This document shows, piece by piece, positions 36,717-46,789 of a DNA stretch of 64,000 nt. Source of the stretch: Chamaelirium japonicum (lineage: Eukaryota; Streptophyta; Magnoliopsida; Liliales; Melanthiaceae); NCBI GenBank assembly GCA_947650365.1, contig OX393557.1:48143979-48207978 (forward strand). Reading direction: 5' to 3'. The stretch's first letter is position 1. Each line of letters begins with the position of its first letter. The notes below the pieces were generated by a model. It was given only the letters and a program-made list of their open reading frames with translations, made no database searches and was not told the origin of the DNA. Made by a program: the position numbers and the translations under genes.

Positions 36717-36811
36717 CAGCGTGTCCCCTAACGTGTCCGTGTCCTGGTTTTTTTGAAAAATATCGTGTCGGCGTGTCCGTGTCGTGTCGTGTCCGTGTCT
36801 GTGCTTCTTAG
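36212..36811. mobile_element. hAT-type MITE with exact 8-bp TSD
   Basis: Ends CTATGAAGCACCGACAC and (reverse complement) CTAAGAAGCACAGACAC, flanked by the exact duplication CATAAGGA at 36204-36211 and 36812-36819. The left side is an array of GACACGTGTC palindromes and CGTGTCCG units. An (AT)n run lies at about 36677-36711. The TIR consensus resembles that of 8960-10383. No coding capacity. Confidence 0.9.
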
Positions 36812-37804
36812 CATAAGGATTGCTAGGGTTTCCTTGGGGGATGAGATCGTGAAACTGTTTTCCTAAACACATGTACGAGTTTGTGAGATCTTAATCTGTT
36901 TTGCTCGTGGAACCCGTGGAAGCCCAACCCGTGCTTGTCTGTTCGGGTTGTTCGGGTCGCCCAATTTGCAAAATTATGGGCAGGTTGGGCGGGTTTCCCA
37001 ATTAGAAATACTTGTGAAATATATATAGATGGAAAAAAGTAACAAAATTAAGAAATTAAAACCATTTGATTGAAAATGAAGCATACTAAGTTAAGAAGTC
37101 AATGTGAAGCAGTCAGTGCACCGGGTGGGGATGCGCACAATTGTGCCGGTCGGAGGGGATGTAATCAGTAAACAATAATGTATGCACAAATGGGAAAAAG
37201 GGGAAGGGCCTCCATCGGGGTGCTCGACGTCTGCAATCAACGGAAAGTAGTCGACGATGCTTGTTGCGCACCGAGAGGAGAGGAATGGCCAAGTTGAGAG
37301 GGGAGAGACGATGGAAGATCTGATGTTGTAGGACGAAGGTTCCACAGACAACATCGGTTGTCATGGAAAGGACGCTTCATTGCTCTGCATCATCGGAGAG
37401 AGACGAGCGAGGGGCTAAGATCAGAACAGAGGGTGTTGGCCGTGTTGAGTTAGGGCTTCTCTTTGGCTATTGTGAATTTGTGATTATATTGATTATTGGA
37501 TTTGTCGAGCACTCGAGCGGGTATGACTGTGAGTCATGTGACTTTGTGTGGCCACTAATTGTTGTACCACTGTAGTGCAATGAGATTAGATTAGTGGATC
37601 CACTGTAGTGAGATGCAAGTATGCTGCTGTACTTGGGTTCCTCGGGTTGGGTAAGATCGGTGCCCAAACCAGTCCAAATTGAAGTCGAATTGATATTTTT
37701 TTGTCCAAACCTGTCCAAGTTTTTAACCAGCATTGGCCATGCTCGTGCATTATTCGGGTTGGGTTCGGGATGGGCGGATCGGACCCGCCCAAGTCCCACC
37801 CCTA

Positions 37805-39650
37805 TCACCAGCCACTCCTCTCGCAGACTCTCCTCCCCATGTAATTACTTATGCTCCATTGCTACTCCTTGATACTTTTGCGACTCTTGGTCCACTTACA
37901 CCTACGATTGCTCCATTCTTCTTGCACGTGGATCCTTACACTCGCCACTCTGAGCACCCTCGCCGCGTGTCTGATCGATAAAGGGACTATCCCGATTGCT
38001 ATGCATTCTTTGGAGTTGCCTCATATATACCTAGTTTTGGCTTTTCTTGCAGTTGTCCATGCTCACAAGGAGCCCCATTCATACAGTTTGTCTAGTTTCT
38101 ATAGTGACAATAGACAATTGACTGAGAAGCTCGATGCCTTTTACCAGACTCCCTGCATGGATCTCCCCAATCAGCTGTAAGTTGATTTTCAAGATTAAGA
38201 CTCGATCAGATAGCTCCATTGAGCGATACAAAGCTCGTCTCGTTGCGAGAGACTTTACTAAAGAGAATGGGGTTTACAGTTGACTATGACGAGACATTTG
38301 CTCCAGTTGTCCGGATGACCATCGTTTGTACACTACTCGCTGTGGTCGCTATTCGTGGATGACACTTCATCAGATGGACATGAATGATGCTTTTCTTCAT
38401 GGTGCTCTCTTTGAGGAGGTCTATATGGTGCCTCCTCTTGGACTCTCTGCTCTTCTCGGGCATATTTGTCGTCTATGCAGAGCCCTCTATGGGCTAAAGC
38501 AAACTCCTTGCACCGGTTTGAGTGATTTCACAGTGTTGTACTTGCTGCTGGCTTGGTCGAATGTCATACTGACTACGCCATATTCACCCACTCCTCACCT
38601 CAAGGTCTGGCAATATCACTACTCTATGTTGATGACATGATCATCACTAGCAATGATAGTGCCACCATTGTCTCACTTCAGTACCATCGTAAGAGTCAAT
38701 TTGAGATAAAGGATCTAGGCCCCTCTTCACTACTTTCTCGGTCTGGAGATTGTCCACTCAGTTTGAGGAATTCTCCTTTCCCAGAAGAAATACACTTGTG
38801 AGATACTGGCAGAGGTTGCTTTTACTTGTAGTCGCTTCGCCGACACTTCTTTCGAGTAGAATTTGCACCTTTCTGCTACGATGGTGAGTCACTACACAAT
38901 GCCTCCAGATATCGTTGACTCATCTGGATGCTTGTCTACCTCACTATCACTAGAACCGACATCGCTTATGCTGTTGACTCGTTCCTTATTTATGTCTTCC
39001 ACCTCTCCGCTAGTTCTACACGCCTACTCCGACCCAGATTATGGGGGGATGTTGACACTCGTCGTTCCACGAATGATTTCTTCGTGTTTTTTTTATGATT
39101 CACTCATCTTTTGGCATAGCAAGAAACATGACAGTTTCCAGGTCCATCGCTATGTCCGGATATCATGCCATGCTAACTACTACTGTGGAGATCGTATGAA
39201 TGCGATGCTTGGTGATGTCCTCTCCACACTGTTTTCGTTATACCGCGACAACAAAAGCACCGTTCAGATTGTCGGCAATTCAGTCTGCCAAGAACGCATG
39301 AAGCATATAGAAACTGATTGCCACTATACTCGCAAAGAATATATTGCTCTCACGATCTTTTTACCTTTCATCTCCTCCAAGGAACAGACTGCAAATTTTC
39401 TCTCAAATGCTTTTCCTGCTGTTACTTTTCAGTATTGTGTTCGCAAATTCTCGATGTTCGACCCACCTTGAGTTTGAGGCGGGGTGTTACTTGTAGTTCT
39501 ATATACATTGTATAGGATGTTTTGTCCCACATCGGATACTCAGTTCCGTCTCCTCATGTACTTTTATATATACATGGGCATAGCCCCCAATGAGAAGCAA
39601 CCCATTTGACTCTCCAAATCTGTGTCTGACAACAGCAAACAAATTCTGCA
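37805..39650 (+). pseudogene. 5'-truncated Ty1/copia pol remnant with a 3' LTR
   Basis: Broken reverse transcriptase and RNase H of the copia type in + orientation, across several frames. Visible pieces are LHQMDM.DAFLHG (38370-38405), the active-site YVDDMIIT (near 38622-38648), a decayed YSDPDYGG and CDN-like RNase H region (39030-39260), and ERMKHIE (39290). Gag, protease and integrase are absent; the 5' edge abuts a GC-rich repeat near 37800. A polypurine-like GAGGCGGGG precedes an LTR start TGTTACTTG at 39485, which ends near 39634-39650. Many stops and frameshifts mark it as old. The young copia element inserted 25-40 bp past its end. Confidence 0.75.
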
Positions 39651-39675
39651 TGTTACCTGCTTGATGCTTATTGAC

Positions 39676-39804
39676 TGTTAGGAGACGACGGCTAGGGTTT
39701 GGAGAGGAACAGAATGATTCCATTGAGGGACTCAAGCCCAATATATGTACAGTAAACCCGACCCGACTATACAGTAAACCCGACCCATTATATTTACATT
39801 AACA
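39676..39804 (-). repeat. 3' LTR of copia A1
   Basis: 129 bp, TGTTAGGAGACGACGGCTAG to ATTTACATTAACA as written on the + strand; no difference from the partner LTR was seen by eye. Confidence 0.95.
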
Positions 39805-39817
39805 CTCCCCCTCAAAC

Positions 39818-41893
39818 TCACGGTGGATCATGAACCGAGAGTTTGCCTAGAAAATGTCTGAAGCGAGCAGTCGTCAGTGGCTTCGTCAGAAAATCAGCAG
39901 TCTGCTCCGATGAGGGAATGAAAGGCAGGGAGATGATGTGTTCGATAAACGCCTGGCGAACATAATGGTAGTCAACTTCAATATGCTTTGTTCGCTCATG
40001 GAAGACCGGATTGCTAGCAATCTGAATAGCACTCCGGTTGTCACAGAAGAGAGGGGTCGGCCCGGATATCACCACTCCCAAGTCAAGCAGAAGACGTCGA
40101 AGCCAGACAATCTCGGCGGTGGTGGAAGCCATAGCCCTGTATTCGGCTTCGGTGCTGGAGCGAGCAACAGACTCCTGCTTCTTGCTGCGCCATGAAATCA
40201 GTGAGTCACCCAGAAACACACAGTATCCTGTAGTAGATCGACGAGTGTCTGCATCTCCTGCCCAATCTGCATCTGAGTAGGCGCGCAGTACCAACGGAGA
40301 GGTGGAGGGAAACAGGAGTGAACGGGTGATGATGCCCCGGAGGTAGCGGATAATCCGAAGAACAGCTGCATAGTGTACTGACCGGGGAGCCTGAACAAAC
40401 TGACTGACAATGCCAACAGCATGGGCAATGTCTGGCCGGGTCATGGTGAGATAGACAAGCATCCCAACCAACCTCTGGTAGCGGGAGACATCCTGGAGCG
40501 GCTCACCATCGGTAGCGAGAAGCTTCAAATTGAGCTCCATGGGTGTATCAGCAGTACGTGTGTCAGTAAGGGCAGTATCAGTAAGAATGTCGGAGATGTA
40601 CTTCTGCTGGGAGACCAACAGACCACGAGCTGACCTGGCAATCTCAAGGCCCAGAAAGTAGCGAAGAGAGCCCAGGTCTTTCATCTCAAACTGACTCTGG
40701 AGGTGCCGCTGGAGAGAGGCGATAGTGGCACTGTCATCCCCAGTGATGATCATATCATCCACATATAGGAGAAGGACTGCAATGCCCTGACTGGAGGAGC
40801 GAGTGAACAAGGCATAGTCGGAGTGACGCTCAACAAACCCGGCGGCCAGAACTGCACTGCGAAAGCGCTCAAACCAGGCACGAGGAGCCTGCTTGAGCCC
40901 ATAGATGGCCCGGCGCAACCGACACACGTGTCCTGGAGGAACTGAAGTGCCCGGAGGAGGAGCCATGTAGACTTCCTCGGAGAGATCACCGTGAAGAAAT
41001 GCATTGGTGACATCCATCTGATGGAGAGGCCACCCTCGAGCAGCTGCCACAGCTAAGAGGGTGCGCACAGTAGTCATCCGAGCAACTGGAGCAAACGTCT
41101 CCTCGTAGTCAATCCCATACTCCTGGGAGAAGCCACGAGCAACGAGGCGAGCCTTGTGCCGCTCAATGGATCCGTCAGGTCGAGTCTTGACCTTGAAGAT
41201 CCACTTGCAGCTAACAGGCACCACCCCGGGGGGACAAGGCACCAACTCCCAGGTCTGGGTCCGCTGAAAAGCCTCAAGCTCAACTGACATGGCCTGCCGC
41301 CACTCTGGATGTAATGCTGCCTCACGGTACGATTGGGGCTCCCGATGAGTGTGAAGAGCAGTAAGAAAGGCCTGAAAGGATGGTGAATAGGAGACACTGG
41401 CAGAGAAGCCAGAAGAGTCAGGAGAGTCAGTGGGAAAAGCAGAGTAACCAAACCTGTCAGGAGAGTAGTCGTATCTGGCAGGAGGGTGATGTTCGCGCGC
41501 TGGGTAACGCCGAACAGGAGCAGGATCCACGACCGGGGAGGAGGGAGCAGCAGCATCAGGCGAGGGAGTACCAGGGAGAACCGACTCTGGAGGGGGAGCT
41601 GCAGACCGACGTACATAGACACGAGTAATGGGTGGTGGTGGAGGTGGCGTGGGGGACGGAGGAGGTGGTGGTGGTGGTGGCGATGGATACTGAGGAGGTG
41701 GTGGTGGTGGTGTAGTAGGCGTGGATGGGGCAACAGAAACTGGGGGTAGAACAGGGATGTGGAGATGTGAGGAGGGCGAGGAGGATGACGAAGTAGGCAA
41801 GGAAAGATCCCGAGACTCAGGTGCAAAATACGGGACATCCTCAACAAAGGAGACGTGACGGGAGACACGGATCCGACGAGCTAAGGGATCATA
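39818..41893 (-). CDS. Copia A1 pol, reverse transcriptase-RNase H part
   Basis: Open frame downstream of the TGA at 41894-41896; the first ATG in it is at 41800, giving 660 residues. From that ATG: Pro-rich linker (about 20-60), reverse transcriptase from about 180 (W.LVPCPPG, CKWIFKVK, HQMDVTNAFLHG at 260-271, YGLKQAPRAWF, YVDD at 346-349), then RNase H with AYSDADWAG (Asp510), EAEYRA (about 551), CDNRSAI (Asp587) and HERTKHIEVD. It ends just before the polypurine tract. All catalytic residues look intact. In an intact element this part would be cleaved from a Gag-Pol polyprotein; here it is cut off by the upstream stop. Confidence 0.9.
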   Translation of the reverse strand, partial: YDPLARRIRVSRHVSFVEDVPYFAPESRDLSLPTSSSSSPSSHLHIPVLPPVSVAPSTPTTPPPPPPQYPSPPPPPPPPSPTPPPPPPITRVYVRRSAAPPPESVLPGTPSPDAAAPSSPVVDPAPVRRYPAREHHPPARYDYSPDRFGYSAFPTDSPDSSGFSASVSYSPSFQAFLTALHTHREPQSYREAALHPEWRQAMSVELEAFQRTQTWELVPCPPGVVPVSCKWIFKVKTRPDGSIERHKARLVARGFSQEYGIDYEETFAPVARMTTVRTLLAVAAARGWPLHQMDVTNAFLHGDLSEEVYMAPPPGTSVPPGHVCRLRRAIYGLKQAPRAWFERFRSAVLAAGFVERHSDYALFTRSSSQGIAVLLLYVDDMIITGDDSATIASLQRHLQSQFEMKDLGSLRYFLGLEIARSARGLLVSQQKYISDILTDTALTDTRTADTPMELNLKLLATDGEPLQDVSRYQRLVGMLVYLTMTRPDIAHAVGIVSQFVQAPRSVHYAAVLRIIRYLRGIITRSLLFPSTSPLVLRAYSDADWAGDADTRRSTTGYCVFLGDSLISWRSKKQESVARSSTEAEYRAMASTTAEIVWLRRLLLDLGVVISGPTPLFCDNRSAIQIASNPVFHERTKHIEVDYHYVRQAFIEHIISLPFIPSSEQTADFLTKPLTTARFRHFLGKLSVHDPP

Positions 41894-43441
41894 TCAGCGA
41901 TACCCCTTATGCTCACGACTGAGCCCCAAGTGAACACACCTAACAGACCTCGCAGAAAGTTTGGTGCGCTCATGGGGAGGAAGAAGAACGAAGCACGTGC
42001 AGCCAAACGTGCGAAGAAGAGAGTAGTCAGGTGGACTGGAGTGAAGGCGCTCGTGAGGGGTGGCACCGGACAGAGCAGACGACGGAGTGATATTTATGAG
42101 GTGGACAGCCGTCATGACAGCTTCAGCCCAGTAGGAGTGAGGGACAGACGCAGAGAGAAGCAAGGCTCGTGCAGTCTCAAGGACATGACGATGCTTGCGT
42201 TCGGCAACGCCGTTCTGCTCATGGGTGTGGGGACAGGACTGCTGGTGAAGAGTGCCGTGAGACTGAAGAATCTCACGCATCTCAGAGGAGAGATACTCCT
42301 TGGCACAATCAGACCGAAAAGTCTTGATTCGCCGACCAAACTGGGTGTGTATCATATTGGTGAATCGCCTAAAGATGTGAGGAATTTCAGACCGATGACG
42401 CATGAGATAGACCCAGGTGCACCTAGAATAGTCATCGATAAAACAAACATAATACATATAACCAGATAGAGATGCAACAGGAGCAGGACCCCAAATATCC
42501 GAATGAACTAAATCAAATAAAGCATTAGACTGGGAAGTACTAGCAGAAAAAGGAAGAGCTAGATGCTTTGCCAGTCGACAACCCGTACAGACAGATAGGG
42601 GGGAGAAAGACGCTCGACCCAAAGCGCCCGAGCGGAATACGCTTTTGAGTCGATCACTCGATATATGACCTAATCTTCTGTGCCACAGGTCGGCATCAGA
42701 GGTGACAGACATGACAGACGCAACTGAAGACACATGGAGATGGTCCAACTGGTAGAGTCCTCCTGCCCTACGGCCCAGCCCAATCCTCTGACCCGTCCGC
42801 GAATCCTGCACAACACAAACAGAAGGGGTGAAGGTGACAGTCAGGCCAGAGTCGCAAAGAGAACTGATGGAAATCAAATTAATATTAAGACGGGGGGCAT
42901 GATGGACATGGGATAGGGTCAGGCGACCAGAAGGGTCAGAGGTGGTGGTGATGGAGCCACATTGCGGAATAGGGACGAGAGTCCCATCCGCAGTGCGAAC
43001 CTCCTGGTGAGTGGTAGTGGGAGAACAGTCCGTGAGGACAGTGGAGTCAAAAGTAAGGTGACAGGAGGCACCCGAATCGAAGATCCATGGAGCAGTAGTA
43101 CCAGAGGTGGCAGACAAGCCGTGCGCAGTCGCGGAGCCGGTGGAGGCTATGTGGCGAAGAAGGAGCTCCTCGAGGCGCTGAAGGCGGTCCGGCTCAGACG
43201 GAGAAGGTGCTGTGGTAGCAGTGGGGAGCGTCGAGGCCTCTGCAGTAGCTGCTGCACCACCAAAGTGGCGGAAGGAAGACAAACCACGTCCTCGGCCCCG
43301 TCCACCTCGACCGCCGCGTCGATCGTCGCGAGAGGTCGAAGACCAGCGGGGGGATCTCTCATCCGGACCCCAGCGGGGGTTGCGTGGAGGACGTGTAGGG
43401 CACTCGCGCTTCATGTGGCCGGCTCCTTGCAGTAGTGACAA
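41894..43441 (-). pseudogene. Copia A1 pol, protease-integrase part, ending at an in-frame TGA
   Basis: Begins inside the zinc knuckle (GHMKREC) in a different frame from gag. Protease active site DSGAS is at about residues 122-126 of the open frame. Integrase shows the HHCC zinc site (HRRLGH, CTGC) and DDE residues (HSDIWGP, FRSDCAKEY, EQNGVAERK). A TGA at 41894-41896 falls between KGYR and YDPLARR, where the related copy at 60987-64000 has a cysteine codon, so it is a point nonsense change. The frame then continues open into reverse transcriptase. Confidence 0.9.
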
Positions 43442-44220
43442 AAAACAGCCTCATCGGAGAACCCGGCTGCCAGGACAGAGTCGGAGCTAGGAGCAAGTGG
43501 AGGAGGACGAGCGCCCTGAGTCTGAAGGCGGGTCTCCTCGTCGACCAAGGCGAGTAGGGCATCCTCGAGGCGAGGGAGGGGCTCACGGTGCAGGAGCTGG
43601 GCGGCTATGAGAGCAAAGTCTGGTCGAAGTGCTGCCAGGAACTGGTGCAGGTGGCCCTCGTCGAGGTAGCGCTGGAAGTCCCGGGAGCGGGGGCAGTCAC
43701 ACCGCTCCGGAATCAGTGAGTCCAGCTCATGCCAGTAGGCACTCATCTGACTGAAGAAGTCCTGAATGGTACGCTCCCCCTGACGGGCGGACTGCGAGTC
43801 GCAGATGAGCTGATGCCGGCGGGCGCCGCCGCGCGGGAGAAAACGGTCCCGGAGATACTCCCACATCGCGCGCGCAGTCGGAAGGCGGCCGATAGGAGCA
43901 AGGAGCGGACGAGCAACCGAGTCCAGGAGGTACGCCCGGATGGCCTGATCGTGGCGGCGCCACGTAAGAGCAGCAACGGTGACGGCCGTGGTAGCAGTCG
44001 CTGCAGAAGGTGCAGCACTGCTGGTGACAGAGGACGAGCCGGAGTAGTCAGTGGGAGGAGGATCCTCGCCGGTGATGTGACCCCACAGATCACGACTGGA
44101 GAGGGCGGCCTCGACGGTGAGGGACCAGTCAGGCCAGTCGCTGGCCGACGACAACTGAAACGCGACCGCCTTTAGCGGTGGAGAGATCGCAACGACAGAC
44201 GGGACGGCTGGAGAGGCCAT
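43411..44220 (-). pseudogene. Copia A1 gag, ending prematurely in the zinc knuckle
   Basis: ATG at 44220, 269 residues. Copia-type capsid region with DWPDWSLTVEAAL, LWGHI, LTWRRHDQAIRAYLLDSV, MWEYLRDRF and FFSQMSAYWHELDSLIP. The last residues CHYCKEP are the first half of a CX2CX4HX4C zinc knuckle; the frame then stops, while the second half (GHMKREC) is in another frame, consistent with loss of one base. The relative at 46203-51176 keeps both halves in one frame (though with its own stop), so the frame change is private to this copy rather than a family recoding site. Confidence 0.88.
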
Positions 44221-44730
44221 GGAGGATGATGTAGGGTGTCAGGGGGTGTCGGAGGGGGGCTGTAGGGTGGCGGAGGAGGTAGGCGGGGGCTGTAGGGGGC
44301 TCGGGAGGGGGTCGGGAGTGATGGAGGGGGGTTCGGGAGGCCGGCAGGGGCTGTAGGGGGTCGGGGCTGTAGGGGGGGGGCCGGGAGTGCAGTAGATGGG
44401 CGTAGGAGGGGGCGGGGGCTGTAGGTGATCGGTGGAAGGGGGGGCGGGGTTGGTAGAGGGGTCGGGAGAGAGGGTTGCAGCCGACGGTGGTGTAGGTGGG
44501 CGTAGGAGGGGGCGGGGGCTGTAGGTGATCGGTGGAAGGGGGGGGGGGCGTGGTAGGTAGAGGGGTCGGGAGAGGGGGTTGCAGCCGGCGGTGGTGTAGA
44601 GGAGTCGGGAGGGGGGTGCAGCTGGCGGAGGAGGTGCAGCCGGCGGAGGAGGTGCAGCCGGCGGGAAGGATCATCCGGAGGAGATGCAGCCGGCGGGAAG
44701 GAGGGAGACCGGAGGAGGTGCAGCCGTCGC

Positions 44731-44748
44731 CCTAGAGCTCTGATACCA
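44731..44748 (-). other. Primer-binding site of copia A1
   Basis: Directly adjacent to the 5' LTR: TGGTATCAGAGC on the minus strand, complementary to the 3' end of plant initiator tRNA-Met. Confidence 0.92.
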
Positions 44749-44877
44749 TGTTAGGAGACGACGGCTAGGGTTTGGAGAGGAACAGAATGATTCCATTGAG
44801 GGACTCAAGCCCAATATATGTACAGTAAACCCGACCCGACTATACAGTAAACCCGACCCATTATATTTACATTAACA
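44749..44877 (-). repeat. 5' LTR of copia A1
   Basis: 129 bp, identical by eye to 39676-39804. The intervening 44221-44730 is a G-rich (C-rich on the element strand) leader with an internal repeat of about 50 bp around GTAGGAGGGGGCGGGGGCTG (44403 and 44502). Confidence 0.95.
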
Positions 44878-45407
44878 TTGACGATCTATACAGAGAACTT
44901 GTGATTTTATTTTCCTCAGACCTAATGCATCAATCCCCTCTTTATTGTTATATAAATAAGCATTTCTACTGTTTTGGATTGGTATCAATATAATATAAAT
45001 CTTGTTGAGCTGGATATTGTGATTTAGCTACATGCAAGTATGCAACTAGGAACTAGCCAGTGAATATGATATGAAATTATGGAATGGTGCTTTATTTCAA
45101 CTATTTAGTTTATAATTTGTGCCACATAGAAGAATGCAATTCCTAAATCAAATCTGCCTTCTACCTTTTTCGTCTATGGGTATTATATGTGAGTTAACTA
45201 TGTTCTCTCATTGACGAAAGTCAAATACTAAAGTTGTTTGTGAGCACCCTCGAATCAGAGAGAAGAGCCATGTGTTTCTGGATGACTTGAGACTTTATCT
45301 TTTTATGCAATTGCCAATTACTTGTTGAATCTTGTTAGGAGTTTGCAAACGTTTTGATCAAGTGTTAGTTGTCAATCCCAACTTTGAACTTCTCATTCGT
45401 GTTGCAG

Positions 45408-45683
45408 AGAACAATCTCTAAAAGTATGGAGAAATATGCATCTGACAGGCCACTTAGTCATAGCCTTTCCCATGCTCTAGAAGTACTGTGTGTTAAGAGG
45501 GCGCATTCCCAAAGACAACAAGGGGTAGCAGATAAAATGATCTTTCAGGATCAATGCCCAGTTCAACGCCAATACATTTCAGGGAAGTCAAGGCATTCAC
45601 CACTTAAGGATGAACATATGCCAGAGATCTGCCCACAAGATATCATGCCTTCTATGATGAGCAATGATATTATTCTTCTAGAG
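45408..45683 (+). CDS. AHK2: AHK2-type cytokinin receptor, exon 2 (CHASE-like remnant)
   Basis: Encodes residues 96-187, phase 0 at both ends (acceptor GTTGCAG, donor GAG then GTATGT). It starts RTISKSMEKYASDRPLSHSL, which resembles the CHASE continuation found in canonical receptors directly after the equivalent intron (R-T-F-S-x-Y then an E/D-RPL-x-x-G-V-A-Y block). CVKRAHSQRQQG matches the following SER..FERQ.G block, and DQCPVQ the later PV..EY region. The remainder (KDEHMPEICPQDIMPSMMSNDIILLE) is not recognisable. So exons 1 and 2 together look like a diverged, shortened copy of the start of the CHASE module. It probably does not form a full ligand pocket. Confidence 0.75.
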
Positions 45684-45697
45684 GTATGTAACCTGTG

Positions 45698-45885
45698 AAA
45701 AATCTTGTGATTCGTTGCAAAAAGATATGCAATAAAAGCAATGTACCAACTACACCTATTAGAGAGTCTGCCTGCAAAAAGATGCTCGTGGAAATCTTGT
45801 GATTCGTGCAAAAAGATATGCAATAAAAGCAATGCACCAACTACACCTACTAGAGAGTCTACCTGCAAATGGATGCCGAAAAATA
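45698..45885. repeat. 93-bp tandem duplication
   Basis: Two copies of a unit starting AAATCTTGTGATTCG and containing AAAAAGATATGCAATAAAAG, with few differences, 15 bp after the donor of intron 2. Confidence 0.85.
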
Positions 45886-46202
45886 GTCGATAAAATATGC
45901 AATGCAAGGGCTCCCGAGGAGTTCACTTGAAGCTGGACAGCCCAATGGATTTTTTCAGGTATTCAAACCTGACAACATCCAAGGCTTTTGTGAATATGTT
46001 GGCCAACTGAAAATGAGCAACTAAATGCCCATGGACAATGGGTAATATTGTATCATCTGGAACCCAGAATATTGCTTGCAAGTAGTCGTTGTGAAGCTCT
46101 CGCTAGCGCGTACACAACCATTTTGTAAAATATTTTCCTTTTTTGTTTAAGTTTTCCAAAGATTATAAGAAATTAAAATAGGTAGCCAAGGGCAAAAAGT
46201 CC

Positions 46203-46363
46203 TGTTACGAAGAGAGGGAGAGAGCGACTAGGGTTTTGGGGAGAAAACTCCTTGTATTATCTCGTTGTATATCCCATTGCATAAGATTACCTCTCCTTAT
46301 ATAGAGAGAGAACGCACACCATTACATTACCACAACTAAGGTGGGATTAATAGTAACTCTACA
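46203..46363 (-). repeat. Left LTR of the chimeric element (non-family-A)
   Basis: 161 bp, TG...CA ends, followed on the + strand by TCTAATACCCTCCGTCAAAC (polypurine tract of a minus-strand element). Apart from the first bases it does not resemble the right LTR. Confidence 0.75.
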
Positions 46364-46789
46364 TCTAATACCCTCCGTCAAACTGATGTAAGGTATAAAC
46401 CGACATCAGTTTGCTTAATTAAAGAAAGAAAAAAAGGAAACAAAAATTACATTAAATATCCCATTTTTATGCTGTAAAGTAAAAAATAGTGCCAGGGCGA
46501 CCTGCAAGCAAGTCTTCCTGGAAATCCGATTGACCTGCAAGCAGGACAACCGGGGGAACCCGGCCAACCTGTAAGCTGGTCAACTAGGGGAACTGGTAAT
46601 GCTCACTAAGGATCGGAGCGGAGGAAGCCGACGATGATGGAAGCCGACAATAAAGGAGGCCGAAAGGGGAGAGATCGGCTAAGAAAAAAGGTGTTGATGC
46701 GTGAGACCTCATAGGAGGCAAGCACTCGGCCTAAGCAATCACTTCACACCTCCTAGAAGATTTCAATCACCACAAACAAAGAAGAGAAA

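Larger units (their letters stand above)
39676..44877 (-). mobile_element. Full-length Ty1/copia retrotransposon, family A, young insertion (A1)
   Basis: 5,202 bp, antisense to the receptor gene. Two 129-bp LTRs read as identical, begin TGTTA and end TAACA, and are flanked by an exact 5-bp duplication TTGAC (39671-39675, 44878-44882). The order on the minus strand is LTR, primer-binding site, Pro-rich leader, gag, protease, integrase, reverse transcriptase, RNase H, polypurine tract (39805-39817), LTR, i.e. Ty1/copia order. Identical LTRs imply recent insertion. Two lesions stop a continuous polyprotein: a frame change in the Gag zinc knuckle and a TGA near the end of integrase. Two relatives lie at 46203-51176 and 60987-64000. 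Confidence 0.95.
34947..45407 (+). other. Receptor intron 1 (10.5 kb)
   Basis: Donor GTATTG at 34947, acceptor TCGTGTTGCAG ending at 45407; both exons are phase 0. It contains a poly-C run (about 35129-35150), an hAT-type MITE, a copia remnant and a young antisense copia element. 34951-36200 and 36820-37800 hold no recognised gene. Near 36910-37050 and 37740-37800 there are CCCGCCCAA/GGGTTGGGC-rich repeats like those at 4770-5430. Confidence 0.8.

Noticed and set aside
45369-45407. Start codon for a separate small protein at 45369
   Set aside because: The acceptor at 45407 and phase-0 continuity with exon 1 show that the coding part starts at 45408 as an internal exon.
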